Source: Pseudomonadota bacterium (lineage in GTDB: Bacteria > Pseudomonadota > Gammaproteobacteria > Pseudomonadales > Pseudohongiellaceae). From it: a DNA stretch of 64,000 nucleotides. Where the stretch lies: assembly GCA_027592275.1 (NCBI GenBank), contig JAQCKF010000007.1, positions 1-64,000 on the forward strand, in the 5' to 3' direction. Each line of letters begins with the position of its first letter. The stretch's first letter is position 1. Positions 1-9,954 of this stretch are shown here, piece after piece. The notes under the pieces were generated by a model. The model ran no database searches and was not told the DNA's origin. It saw only the letters and a list, made by a program, of their open reading frames with translations. The translations under genes were made by a program, and so were the position numbers.

Positions 1-30
1 TTGCTGAGAGGGCAGCTTAGAATGAATTTC

Positions 31-633
<603 letters not shown>

Positions 634-852
634 TCACCATCAATTCTCGAATAGGGAAATATTGTGATTAGGCTGACACTTGAGAATAAGAACGATAAAC
701 GCCATCCCAATTTATGTCCACGCCTCCTATTAACCGAATTATCACCTTACTTGATCAGGGAATATTCGACCCCCTGGGTGAATCACTGACCTCAGAGCAC
801 ATTCATAGTTAGGCACATCGTGCTATGCAAATAGCTCTACAATCCTATGTGA

Positions 853-2253
853 CTAGCGGCCTATGTCTGAATCCTGCGCTTCACGAATCGTCTGCTGTGC
901 CGCTAGTGGCAAGATATAACCATCCGCAACATTCTGCAGAGCTACTTCCCTGACGGCATCCACGTAGGAGTTGTGATTAGGGTAGAGCGCATCTAGCGTT
1001 GCTTGATCGAAGGGCTGATGCGAGCCATAGAGAAAACAGAAGCGATTGCTGCCATTATTCATGCCCGTATTCTTCGCCGTAGCGACAACGTGCTCCGCGA
1101 GACGAATACCACCTAGCACGTTGCCGTATTCATCGCGGGCGAATTCTACCTGGGGCATCATACGTCTGAGTTGCAGCGGCTCGGCTGTGGGTGGCGCTAT
1201 GTCATCGCGTATCCATACAACCAAATGCTCGAAAGCGGCATTCATGACGTCACGGAAGGGTACGCGGCTATAGGTTGGCAAGTCGCAGCCCTGATCTCGT
1301 GGCTGCACGTTCTCTAGTGACAGATTCTCACGCAAGTTTCTAACTTTGCCGTATTCGATCTCGAAGGGTATGTCTACGTGAGAACTACCCGCCACTTCCC
1401 AATGACGAAACGTGTCTGTATCCGGCTGCGGTGTCGCCGCGCGGCGTGGCATGTCTGTCTCTGCCATGATCTTGAAAATCTTTACACTCTGATCGTCTCT
1501 AATCCGACCGCCGCCACCATGCACCATCACGCCGTCGTAGACTGGCTCGAGTGGATGTACGTTATTGAGGTAGGTTGCGAGGCGACTGGCCGACTGTGAA
1601 TGGCCGGTGGCGATTATCTGCTCAGCCTTGAGGCCATTCAAAATATCCACTTCGCCGTTAGCTGAAGACTCGCCGACTCTATGTATAGCTTTTCCAACAG
1701 CGGAAAATATATCGTAAGAAAGCTCGTCGCTGGTCGCCATGCCATCGTGAGTTACATCTAGTGAGCCGTAGCGAGCGTCGCTCCACTGCTTCATAGTATC
1801 GATACCCATCTGTTGAGCCGAAACTACAACATAGGCATAGCCATTACGAATGAAATGACTACCTGACTGCCACCAATCGATATCTTTGTCCGGACCACCG
1901 GTTACGTTGATCCATTCGACGATGACGATGCCGTTGAATGCAGAGGCTTCGGGCCGGCGCACTATGAGACGCGTCTTGTACCGATGGTCGCTATCGACAA
2001 TTGAGGCATTCTCTAACCCCGAATCACTGTAGCGATTCGCCCTGCCCTGGATGAAATACTCTTCCTCTACATAGCCAGCAGCTTCTAGCTCAATTGCGCT
2101 CGCACTGTAGATAGTATTAAGAGTTCCGCTGCCTGCTTTGTCCGCTAGGATCGGGCCGGTAATTGTAGCATTCGGCACTTGTGCAACTGACTGGCTAGTA
2201 ACTAGAAGCAACGCAGTTGCAAACCCAGTAACGTTCCAAATTTTTCGGTTCAT
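853..2253 (-). CDS. Exported alpha/beta hydrolase domain protein (Abhydrolase_10-like)
   Basis: This 466-residue protein begins with a signal peptide (hydrophobic stretch about residues 8-22, cleavage near SVAQ), so it probably works in the periplasm or outside the cell. The nucleophile elbow GHSQS places Ser219 at the catalytic position. The strand IVIVEWINVTGG and the late AGSSHVD motif, a candidate source of the catalytic histidine, fit the uncharacterised alpha/beta hydrolase family whose members often sit in degradation clusters. The substrate is not evident; an ester or amide is likely. The gene is 35 bases downstream of the glycerol-transport binding protein and on the same strand, so it could be the last gene of that transcript, but no pathway link is visible. 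Confidence 0.75.
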   Translation of the reverse strand: MNRKIWNVTGFATALLLVTSQSVAQVPNATITGPILADKAGSGTLNTIYSASAIELEAAGYVEEEYFIQGRANRYSDSGLENASIVDSDHRYKTRLIVRRPEASAFNGIVIVEWINVTGGPDKDIDWWQSGSHFIRNGYAYVVVSAQQMGIDTMKQWSDARYGSLDVTHDGMATSDELSYDIFSAVGKAIHRVGESSANGEVDILNGLKAEQIIATGHSQSASRLATYLNNVHPLEPVYDGVMVHGGGGRIRDDQSVKIFKIMAETDMPRRAATPQPDTDTFRHWEVAGSSHVDIPFEIEYGKVRNLRENLSLENVQPRDQGCDLPTYSRVPFRDVMNAAFEHLVVWIRDDIAPPTAEPLQLRRMMPQVEFARDEYGNVLGGIRLAEHVVATAKNTGMNNGSNRFCFLYGSHQPFDQATLDALYPNHNSYVDAVREVALQNVADGYILPLAAQQTIREAQDSDIGR

Positions 2254-2288
2254 AGCATGCTCCGACTACTTACATTGCAAAGAAAAGC

Positions 2289-4019
2289 TTATTGCCAAGA
2301 ACTAACTAGTTCATCATAGTCAATGGTGATGCCTTGCGGCTTCTCGTTAGCTAACTTTGGCTTAGGCGCGCCGGGCTGGCTCAGCCAATACTCTCGGCTC
2401 TGTGGCTCGTTCAGTCGCGGCCCACACTCACCCAATACATCAGCTCGCTCCAACCTCTGCATCAGGCGTTCTTGGGCCACCGCGAGAGCCGTCAGCGCTT
2501 CTTGCGGCGTCTTGGCACCAGAGGAGGCATCACCTATGTTCTGCCACCAAAGCTGCGCTAGTCGCGGATAGTCCGGCACATTCGTGCCGGTAGGTGTCCA
2601 CTGCACACGGGCAGGAGAGCGATAAAACTCTACCAATCCACCGAGCTCTACCGAGCGCTCACTGAAGCTCTCATGACGGATATCCGAATCGCGAATAATG
2701 GTGAGCCCTACATGGCTCTTCTTTAGAGAAACTGTCTTCGAGGTAACGAACTGGGCATACAGCCATGCCGCCTTCGCTCTGTCCACCGGCGTCGACTTCA
2801 TCAATGTCCAGGCACCAGTATCTTGATATCCCAGCTTCTGTCCTTCTTCCCAGTACGCTCCATGGGGCGAAGGCGCCATACGCCACTTCGGCGTGCCATC
2901 GTCATTCATTACCGGCAGACCCGGCAGAACCATGTCGGCGGTAAACGTTGTATACCAAAAAATTTGCTGTGCGATATTGCCCTGCGCAGGAACTGGGCCC
3001 GCCTCGCTGAATACCATGCCCGCGGCCTCGGGAGGTGCGTAGCGCTGCAGCCAATCTACGTATTTAGTAACGGAATATACTGCAGCTGGACCATCAGTTG
3101 CGCCGCCGCGCTCAACAGTCGAACCCACGGGACGACAGCCGTCAACTCTAAGACCCCATTCATCCACAGGCAGACCGTTAGGAATACCCTTGTCTCCGGC
3201 ACCCGCCATCGACAGCCATGCATCGGTGAAGCGCCAGCCTAGCGACGGATCCTTCTTGCCGTAGTCCATGTGCCCATAAACTGTCTGCCCATCGATCTCG
3301 CCGACATCGTTACTAAAGAATTCTGCGATGTCCTCATAAGCAGACCAGTTCACTGGCACGCCCAGCTCATAGCCGTACTTGTCACTGAACTGCTGCTTCA
3401 GGTCGGGATCAGTGAACCAGTCATACCGAAACCAGTAGAGATTGGCGAATTGCTGATCCGGCAATTGATAGATTTTTCCATCTGGGCCGGTGGTAAAGGA
3501 GATGCCGATAAAATCTTCTAAATCTAATGTGGGCGACGTGACATCGCTTGCCTCGCTCGCCATCCAGTCGCTCAGGTTACGTACCTGCTGGTAACGAAAG
3601 TGTGTGCCTATCAAGTCGGAGTCATTCACGTAGGCATCGTAGATGTTTTCACCCGATTGCATCTGCGTCTGCAGCTTTTCTACTACGTCGCCCTCGCCTA
3701 TCAGGTCGTGAGTTACCTGAATACCAGTGATCTCTGTAAACGCCTTCGCTAAAACCTGCGCCTCATACTCGTGGGTTGTAATAGTCTCTGAAACCACTTT
3801 GATTTCCATGCCCACGAAAGGTCGTGCCGCGTCGATAAACCACTGCATCTCTGCAAGCTGTTGTTCGTTATTGAGCGTAGAGGGCTGAAACTCTGGAAGC
3901 CACCGCTGTGCATCTTCAACATCAGCAAAGCTTGTCGCTATCGTTGATAGAAATACCGCACAGCTGAGCAACGTTTTTGGGAACCCTATTTTTGAAAACC
4001 TAAGTTGACGAGCGATCAT
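2289..4019 (-). CDS. glpV: Extracellular solute-binding protein of a glycerol-type ABC transporter (GlpV-like)
   Basis: This 576-residue protein starts with a signal peptide (hydrophobic core about residues 15-32, ending in ATSFA). It has the fold signature of cluster-D sugar-binding proteins, including an early helix-strand unit, IYQLPDQQFANLYWFRYDWF, and a long C-terminal tail. Its length and its position downstream of two permeases, two ATPases and a DUF2160 gene match GlpV of the rhizobial glycerol transporter GlpSTPQV. It should capture glycerol (or a related polyol) in the periplasm and deliver it to GlpPQ. The assignment rests on gene order as much as sequence; a different polyol or sugar remains possible. 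Confidence 0.82.
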   Translation of the reverse strand: MIARQLRFSKIGFPKTLLSCAVFLSTIATSFADVEDAQRWLPEFQPSTLNNEQQLAEMQWFIDAARPFVGMEIKVVSETITTHEYEAQVLAKAFTEITGIQVTHDLIGEGDVVEKLQTQMQSGENIYDAYVNDSDLIGTHFRYQQVRNLSDWMASEASDVTSPTLDLEDFIGISFTTGPDGKIYQLPDQQFANLYWFRYDWFTDPDLKQQFSDKYGYELGVPVNWSAYEDIAEFFSNDVGEIDGQTVYGHMDYGKKDPSLGWRFTDAWLSMAGAGDKGIPNGLPVDEWGLRVDGCRPVGSTVERGGATDGPAAVYSVTKYVDWLQRYAPPEAAGMVFSEAGPVPAQGNIAQQIFWYTTFTADMVLPGLPVMNDDGTPKWRMAPSPHGAYWEEGQKLGYQDTGAWTLMKSTPVDRAKAAWLYAQFVTSKTVSLKKSHVGLTIIRDSDIRHESFSERSVELGGLVEFYRSPARVQWTPTGTNVPDYPRLAQLWWQNIGDASSGAKTPQEALTALAVAQERLMQRLERADVLGECGPRLNEPQSREYWLSQPGAPKPKLANEKPQGITIDYDELVSSWQ

Positions 4020-4084
4020 GCAAAACCCCTTCTAATTAATTTCAACCACGACTCACTGCGCGGCGCACAACAAAATTTTCTTCT

Positions 4085-4366
4085 CTAAACGAAGCGAAAA
4101 ACCAACAAGGCGTAGACCACACATGCAGCAAGACCCCACCACAGGTTCAGACCCACTAGGGTCAACCAAGCCATGCAGATAAACGCACTACCAAGCAGAG
4201 AGACGAATAGTCTATCTCCGCGGGTGGTTTCGAAACGCAGAATACCGAGGCGCGGACCACCACCGGGGCTAAAATATTCCCAGATCGACATAGTGAGAAG
4301 CAGCGAGGCGATCACCGCGAAGAATATCGCTGTGGGTTGTGTCCAAGCCATCCAACTTAGGTCCAT
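4085..4366 (-). CDS. glpU: DUF2160 small membrane protein of glycerol ABC transporters (GlpU-like)
   Basis: A 93-residue protein with about three hydrophobic segments: residues ~10-28, a central segment after the GGGPRLG loop, and LWWGLAACVVYALLVF at the C terminus. It begins MDLSWMAWTQPTAIFF, the usual start of DUF2160 proteins, which occur almost only beside glycerol ABC transporters. I chose the ATG at 4366 because GAAGGT lies at a good distance upstream; the longer frame would start at a TTG four codons earlier. Its biochemical role is unknown. A guess is an accessory or stabilising subunit of the GlpPQ permease. Confidence 0.8.
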   Translation of the reverse strand: MDLSWMAWTQPTAIFFAVIASLLLTMSIWEYFSPGGGPRLGILRFETTRGDRLFVSLLGSAFICMAWLTLVGLNLWWGLAACVVYALLVFRFV

Positions 4367-4485
4367 TGATACCTTCAATAACTGTGTTTTTATGAATATT
4401 TCGAGAGGTCTGAGCTTAACAAAATTTTACTCTTACCCCAATTGTTTATATGCCGCCCAAGCCTCTGAGCCCGGCGGATCAGTCG

Positions 4486-7011
4486 CTAATTGAGCTTGCT
4501 TCTATAGACCTGACGCGCCTCCTCAAACTGCGCGAAGACGTGAGCCTTCTCAGTCTCGGAACGCCAGCCTGGCCATGCATCGGCGAGTGCTTGCAGTTTA
4601 TCGATCCAGCGGATCGCATAGTCAACCGATTGCGGGTTTCGAATCGGCTGATCGCCTACCTGAAACCATATTGGATTAGTGAATGCCTGCACATAACCAA
4701 CATCGAAAGGAAAACGCTGATCTCTTTCCCCTTCCGTGCGCAGGTGACACCAGCCGCTGCGCTGAATTGAATGTTCGAATGAAATATCCAAACTATTTCT
4801 ATTTCTGCGTAGTGGAAAAGTCTCAACGAGCTCGCCATTACAGACGAGTGCCACCTCTTCAAGCTCAGTAATAGAACGCAGGCGCCCAGAGATTGTTACC
4901 TCACCGCCGCTAGGGGGTAGCTGAACTGTATCGCCTGGTAATGAGTTACCTACTTGCATCTCCAGCAGAGGGCCAGAGCTAACAAACGCACGGCCACGCT
5001 TCAAACCATTAAACCAAGCATCCATATCCAGGCCGAGGTTTCCGGTATAGACATAGGTGCGATACGAGCCAATCAGCTTGCTGCGATGCAGTGAGGATAT
5101 CGAGTCCTCTCCACCTGTTGCCGTTACTCGCAGACCGTTGTTCCAGACTGCGTACAGCGGGTAGAAGCCCGATGTCGCAGAGTCCGACCACTCCAATGCA
5201 TCGGCAGTGCCCAGGGCCGCATCCACCATAAATCCCTTGCCACCACCTAGATTACCTTCCAGCGGATCTTCCTCTCCCAGGTAGGGATGCACATAACCCG
5301 TTATAGCGCCCTGCGCCTTCGCCTTGCGGAACATGTCGGTGTTACTCGGGTATAAGCTCTCAACAGCAGTGCCCTCATAGCCGGTAACAAACGGCGAGAT
5401 TAGATGCTCGCGCATGCCAAACATGAACACGTGGCCGTAGAATGGCGGCCTATACTCCTGACCCACTACAACAATCTGATCTTTCTCTGAAATAGGGTGC
5501 TGCCCACCGCCGGGCACGAAGAATTGATAGTCCAGAATGCGATTGTCTTTATTCGCCACTTGCTCGAGCACCAAGTCCTGATCCTCAGAGCGCGACATCA
5601 TCATTAAGTTTTCTAAGGTGTTGTGTAGATTGCCACCGTAGTTCGCATGCACATGAGTTGAGGCGCTATACCAACCTTTCGCTCCCATGTCGGTCATCTG
5701 CTCCAACTCAACAGTCAACTGAGCGACTTCTCCCTCTGCCACTTCCACCTGAATACTTTGTGGAAAATACTCGAACCCTTTTACAAAATTTAGCGAAGCT
5801 TCACCGACGGGAAGAGTTAGCTCAAACTCGCCGGCGTTGTGAAATATCTGATCACCTCGAGTACCTGCTCGCGCATACGCATCGTTAGGTGTGTAGAATT
5901 TTCCATCGGACGCTTCTAGATGAACTCGATTATGCGTGGCGTCGCCGCTGCCATCTACAACTCGCACTTTCAAATAGCCCATAGGACGCTTGAAATGAAA
6001 TTCACTCATTGCCACACGAATTAGTTTTCCACCATACGTCTCTAGTAGTTGTAACTGCGGGAGCCCTCCCTCATTAGATATAAAGGCTATCCATTCACCA
6101 TCTGGCGACCAACGCGGATGAAAAGCATCGTGCTGGAAGAATGTCATCTTGTACGGCTCGCCGCCTTGAGTTGGCTGCACATAAAGATTATTGAATTGAT
6201 CGGCAGAGCCGCTAGTAGAGGTATAAACGAAGCGGCGTCCATCGATCGACACATCCGGCCGCGTACGATACAAAGTCTGCTCGGCGAGAACCGTAGTGGC
6301 CTGCAGGATTCCATCTGCTACCGCCGGTACACGCAGCACATTGCCCGAGCCTAGCGGCACATTTCTATTCGATACGATCAGTAGCTCATTGCCATCGGGT
6401 AACCATGCCGGCGTGATATGCATGTCACCGCTACCGAAATAGAGTCTGTTACTGCCGTATTCATTGTCACGGCTAACGGCTATAGGCTCGCCTGCCCATT
6501 CGCCGTCCGAAATTAACCTAACGTAAACATTGAAGTAGCCACTGGGGTTGGTAGAGACATAGGCTACCTTACTACCGTCGGGTGAAAAAACCGGGTCTGT
6601 ATAGATAGCCTGGTCGTCGGTTAGCCTGTGAGACTCACCAGTCTCAGTATTCAAAATTTCAAGCTGAATGCGTTGGTGCTCATAGTCAGCTGTATATATT
6701 ATCCATTTCCCGTCGGGGGACCAATCCGGCGAGGAGTGATACGCATCGTTGTAAGTGAGCTCATAAGCTCCACCCGTATCCGGGTCAACTTTCCAGATAC
6801 TTCCCTGCATCGCTACCGCTATCCACTCACCATCGGGTGACCAGTCCGGGGCCCACGGTGTTGCACTCGGCGAAGGGGGAAAGTAGAAATTGTGCATGTA
6901 GTTTCCACCGCTACGCGCAGCAGGATAGAAAAGTGCCTGCGCCGTTATCTCGACACTTAGGAAACTTACAGCGATGAATAGGACTAGGGAATATAAGCGA
7001 ATTGGCTTCAT
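4486..7011 (-). CDS. Exported TolB-like beta-propeller fused to a CehA/McbA-type PHP metallohydrolase
   Basis: An 841-residue protein with a signal peptide (residues ~5-26). Residues ~50-330 form a PD40/TolB propeller with repeated WSPDG-type motifs near residues 56, 96, 142, 203 and 301. A beta-rich linker (~340-440) leads to a PHP-type domain that opens with STHVHANYGG (His453 and His455 as the first metal pair). GYVHPYLG and ATGGEDS further on provide other likely ligands. The known relative CehA hydrolyses carbaryl; most members are unstudied. The gene lies between glpQ and glpU, with 149 bases upstream and about 120 downstream, so it is embedded in the glycerol operon. Its substrate is unknown; a phosphodiester or ester of glycerol would fit the setting but is only inference. 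Confidence 0.8.
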   Translation of the reverse strand: MKPIRLYSLVLFIAVSFLSVEITAQALFYPAARSGGNYMHNFYFPPSPSATPWAPDWSPDGEWIAVAMQGSIWKVDPDTGGAYELTYNDAYHSSPDWSPDGKWIIYTADYEHQRIQLEILNTETGESHRLTDDQAIYTDPVFSPDGSKVAYVSTNPSGYFNVYVRLISDGEWAGEPIAVSRDNEYGSNRLYFGSGDMHITPAWLPDGNELLIVSNRNVPLGSGNVLRVPAVADGILQATTVLAEQTLYRTRPDVSIDGRRFVYTSTSGSADQFNNLYVQPTQGGEPYKMTFFQHDAFHPRWSPDGEWIAFISNEGGLPQLQLLETYGGKLIRVAMSEFHFKRPMGYLKVRVVDGSGDATHNRVHLEASDGKFYTPNDAYARAGTRGDQIFHNAGEFELTLPVGEASLNFVKGFEYFPQSIQVEVAEGEVAQLTVELEQMTDMGAKGWYSASTHVHANYGGNLHNTLENLMMMSRSEDQDLVLEQVANKDNRILDYQFFVPGGGQHPISEKDQIVVVGQEYRPPFYGHVFMFGMREHLISPFVTGYEGTAVESLYPSNTDMFRKAKAQGAITGYVHPYLGEEDPLEGNLGGGKGFMVDAALGTADALEWSDSATSGFYPLYAVWNNGLRVTATGGEDSISSLHRSKLIGSYRTYVYTGNLGLDMDAWFNGLKRGRAFVSSGPLLEMQVGNSLPGDTVQLPPSGGEVTISGRLRSITELEEVALVCNGELVETFPLRRNRNSLDISFEHSIQRSGWCHLRTEGERDQRFPFDVGYVQAFTNPIWFQVGDQPIRNPQSVDYAIRWIDKLQALADAWPGWRSETEKAHVFAQFEEARQVYRSKLN

Positions 7012-7160
7012 AAAAATTCGGGCTCCACAGTGCTGGGGTAGAAATTATTGTTATGCGTGATTAGGCCAAGACTATACCAATATTCGCCGGATCGCATTAG
7101 TCATTGAGAGGCTTAAGGACTAGCAACTTTGAGGTGCGCAGCAGGTTAACCGAGTTAAGG

Positions 7161-7982
7161 CTACACCCGGCCCAAAGCAAAACCCTTAGCTATGTGATTT
7201 CTCACGAAGTAAATCACCAGCGCACCGGGAATAATTGTAAGAATACCCGCTGCAGCGAGCACCCCCCAGTCAAGACCGGAGGCAGAAACGGTGCGCGTCA
7301 TAACAGCACTGATAGGCTTCGCGTCGGTGACTGTCAGAGTGCGAGCAATGAGAAGCTCAACCCAAGAAAACATGAAACAGAAAAAAGCGGCGACACCGAT
7401 TCCCGAGCCGATAAGTGGAGTAAATATTTTGACGAAGAACCGCGGGAACGAATAGCCATCGATGTAGGCCGTCTCGTCTATCTCTTTCGGCACGCCGGAC
7501 ATGAATCCCTCAAGTATCCATACTGCTAACGGCACATTGAACAGGCAGTGAGCGAGCGCCACGGCGATATGCGTATCGATTAAACCAAAGGCCGAATACA
7601 ACTGAAAGAATGGCAAGACGAAGACTGCAGGAGGTGCCATGCGATTGGTAAGCAGCCAGAAGAAGAGATGCTTGTCTCCCAAGAATTTATAGCGAGAGAA
7701 GGCATAAGCAGCTGGCAGTGCGACGCTGATGGCGATAACCATGTTCATCACTACGTAGGTAAGCGAATTGATGTAACCGTTGTACCAAGACGGATCGGTA
7801 AAGATAGTGATGTAGTTGTCCAGCGTGAAGTCCTGCGGCCACAGCGTAAACGTGGATAGGATCTCCTGATTGGTCTTGAAGCTCATGTTCAGCAGCCAAT
7901 ACAGAGGCAGCATCAAGAAGATTATGTAGGCGGTGATGCCAGTACGCTTAACCTTGAGCATGCTATTCGCCGAGATCGCCAT
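7161..7982 (-). CDS. glpQ: Glycerol ABC transporter permease, second subunit (GlpQ-like, MalG type)
   Basis: A 273-residue inner-membrane permease with about six transmembrane segments, starting at ITAYIIFLMLPLYWLLNMSF. The cytoplasmic coupling (EAA) loop is at EIDETAYIDGYSFPRFFVKI, which docks on the ATPase subunits. Its start overlaps the stop of the preceding permease gene by one base (TAATG), which indicates translational coupling. The paired MalF/MalG-like permeases followed by a DUF2160 gene are typical of glycerol importers. Confidence 0.88.
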   Translation of the reverse strand: MAISANSMLKVKRTGITAYIIFLMLPLYWLLNMSFKTNQEILSTFTLWPQDFTLDNYITIFTDPSWYNGYINSLTYVVMNMVIAISVALPAAYAFSRYKFLGDKHLFFWLLTNRMAPPAVFVLPFFQLYSAFGLIDTHIAVALAHCLFNVPLAVWILEGFMSGVPKEIDETAYIDGYSFPRFFVKIFTPLIGSGIGVAAFFCFMFSWVELLIARTLTVTDAKPISAVMTRTVSASGLDWGVLAAAGILTIIPGALVIYFVRNHIAKGFALGRV

Positions 7983-8878
7983 TACTGTGGCCCTGGCCCA
8001 TTGGTCTGCTCATCGTTATCGTAGCTCGTCATCACCGTGTAGAAAATCCAGCAAACCAAAAGGATGATGAGGAAATAGATAAGCGACATGGCCGCAGCAG
8101 GACCAAGATCGAATTGACCCACTGCCATTTGCACGAGGTCGATAGAGAGGAAGGTTGTGATATTACCCGGCCCTCCACCTGTCACCACAAACGGCTCGGT
8201 GTAGATCATAAAAGAATCCATGAAGCGCAGCAGAACGGCGATCAGCAACACACGCTTTATCTTAGGCAGCTGTATGAAGCGAAATACCGCCCAGCGTGAG
8301 GCACCATCGATACGCGCTGCCTGGTAGTAAACTTCAGGTATCGATACTAGTCCTGAATAGCACAGCAGCACGACCAAAGAGGTCCAGTGCCAGACATCCA
8401 TGAGTATCAGCGTCAGCCAAGCGTCCAAATTATTTTGCGTGTAATTATAATCGATGCCAAGACTGGCGAGTCCATGACCCAACAGACCGATATCTACTCT
8501 TCCAAACACTTGCCATATGGTACCGACCACATTCCAGGGGATCAATAGCGGCAGAGCCATTAGCACGAGACATACGGACACGCCCCAACCTCGTTTCGGC
8601 ATCGCCAGCGCTATCAATATGCCCAAAGGGATTTCAATGGCGAGGATTAGACCTGAAAACAATAACGTTCTTAGTAGTGCGTTATGAAATCGCTCCGAGG
8701 AGAGTATCTCTTGAAACCATTCTGTGCCGACCCAAAAAAATTCATTGTTCCCAAACGTATCCTGCACGGAGTAGTTAACCACGGTCATTAGCGGGATAAT
8801 CGCGCTGATGGCAACTAAGATCAGCACTGGCAGCACCATAAACCAGGCTTTGTTGTTCTGAACCTTCTGGATACTCAT
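7982..8878 (-). CDS. glpP: Glycerol ABC transporter permease, first subunit (GlpP-like, MalF type)
   Basis: A 298-residue permease with six predicted transmembrane segments, the first at WFMVLPVLILVAISAIIPLM. The EAA coupling loop is at YYQAARIDGASRWAVFRFIQ. Its start overlaps the upstream ATPase gene by four bases (ATGA) and its stop overlaps glpQ by one base, so expression of the three is tightly coupled. It forms the heterodimeric channel with GlpQ. Confidence 0.88.
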   Translation of the reverse strand: MSIQKVQNNKAWFMVLPVLILVAISAIIPLMTVVNYSVQDTFGNNEFFWVGTEWFQEILSSERFHNALLRTLLFSGLILAIEIPLGILIALAMPKRGWGVSVCLVLMALPLLIPWNVVGTIWQVFGRVDIGLLGHGLASLGIDYNYTQNNLDAWLTLILMDVWHWTSLVVLLCYSGLVSIPEVYYQAARIDGASRWAVFRFIQLPKIKRVLLIAVLLRFMDSFMIYTEPFVVTGGGPGNITTFLSIDLVQMAVGQFDLGPAAAMSLIYFLIILLVCWIFYTVMTSYDNDEQTNGPGPQ

Positions 8879-9948
8879 ATTGTTTGGTCTCCCCTGCCAC
8901 TGGCGACTCTATAGTCGTCTGCATAGAGATTAATGCGCGCCGAATCAAAGGAAACGCAGGGGTTTTCGGGAATCGCGACGCCGTCCTCAACTAAAGCACA
9001 CAGCGCAGCGCCCGCTATCTCGCCGCGGACAATAATGTGCCTACCTACGTCTTCAAGCGCAGTAACCGTAAGTGGCAATCCTTCGCTTGAAGATAATTTA
9101 ATATGCTCGGGGCGAATGCCCAACTCGAAGCGGGCGGTAGGGTCATCGACAGCTATGTTCAGAGGGAATTTCTTCCCTGCGAATACCGCCTCGCTTCCAT
9201 CGACCTCGCAGGGCAGCACGTTCATACCTGGCGAGCCAATAAACTTGCCAACGAAGGTGTGTTCCGGAGTCTCGAAGAGTTGCTGAGGTGTCCCTATCTG
9301 CACGACCGCCCCCTCGTACATAACGATCACCTGATCGGCGAATGTGAGTGCCTCGGTCTGGTCATGAGTCACATAGATCATCGTATGTTGAAAGCGCTGA
9401 TGAATCTTCTTTAACTCGGTACGCAATTGCCATTTCAGATGCGGATCGATAACAGTCAAGGGCTCATCGAAGAGAATTGCCTGAACGTCGGTTCTAACCA
9501 GCCCTCGGCCTAGAGAAATCTTCTGCTTATCATCGGCGGTCAGCGAGCGTGCCCGATCATTCGCTCGCTCCTGCAAGTCCAGCATCTGTAGTACGTCCGC
9601 TACTCGTTTCTCAATTTCATTTTTGGCTATGCCCCTGTTGCGCAAAGGAAATGCCAGATTATCGGCGACAGTCATCGTGTCGTAGACCACAGGAAACTGA
9701 AATACCTGCGCGATATTGCGCTGCTCAGTCGTCAGGTCTGTCACATCGATGTCGTCGAAGAGCACTCTTCCCTCGGACGGTCGGAGTAAGCCTGAGATGA
9801 TATTTAGCAGCGTCGTCTTGCCGCAACCCGATGGCCCGAGCAAGGCGTAGGCACCGCCATCACTCCAGCTCTGCTGCATGCTATTGAGCGCGTAGTCGGG
9901 GGCCGACGGATAACGATGTGCCAATGATTGTAGTTGTATAGATGCCAT
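8875..9948 (-). CDS. glpT: Glycerol ABC transporter ATPase with degenerate signature motif (GlpT-like)
   Basis: A 357-residue ABC ATPase of the MalK/UgpC type with a C-terminal TOBE-like domain. Walker A is GPSGCGKTT (residues 38-46), Walker B is AILFDEP and the switch histidine is His195 in VTHDQ. The usual LSGGQ signature is replaced by SLTADDKQK (135-143). I recall the same replacement in rhizobial GlpT proteins, so it looks like a lineage feature rather than an error. It should pair with the other ATPase, whose signature is intact. The gene ends with a four-base overlap into glpP and starts six bases after glpS. The name glpT is the rhizobial ABC usage, not the E. coli glycerol-3-phosphate antiporter. 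Confidence 0.87.
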   Translation of the reverse strand: MASIQLQSLAHRYPSAPDYALNSMQQSWSDGGAYALLGPSGCGKTTLLNIISGLLRPSEGRVLFDDIDVTDLTTEQRNIAQVFQFPVVYDTMTVADNLAFPLRNRGIAKNEIEKRVADVLQMLDLQERANDRARSLTADDKQKISLGRGLVRTDVQAILFDEPLTVIDPHLKWQLRTELKKIHQRFQHTMIYVTHDQTEALTFADQVIVMYEGAVVQIGTPQQLFETPEHTFVGKFIGSPGMNVLPCEVDGSEAVFAGKKFPLNIAVDDPTARFELGIRPEHIKLSSSEGLPLTVTALEDVGRHIIVRGEIAGAALCALVEDGVAIPENPCVSFDSARINLYADDYRVASGRGDQTI

Positions 9949-9954
9949 TTTTGT

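Noticed and set aside
2823..3242. A 139-codon open frame on the plus strand
   Set aside because: It is antisense to the glpV-like gene, has no ribosome-binding site or recognisable motif.
7104..7529. A 141-codon open frame on the plus strand
   Set aside because: It lies opposite the glpQ coding frame with no domain match; it is a shadow of the real gene.
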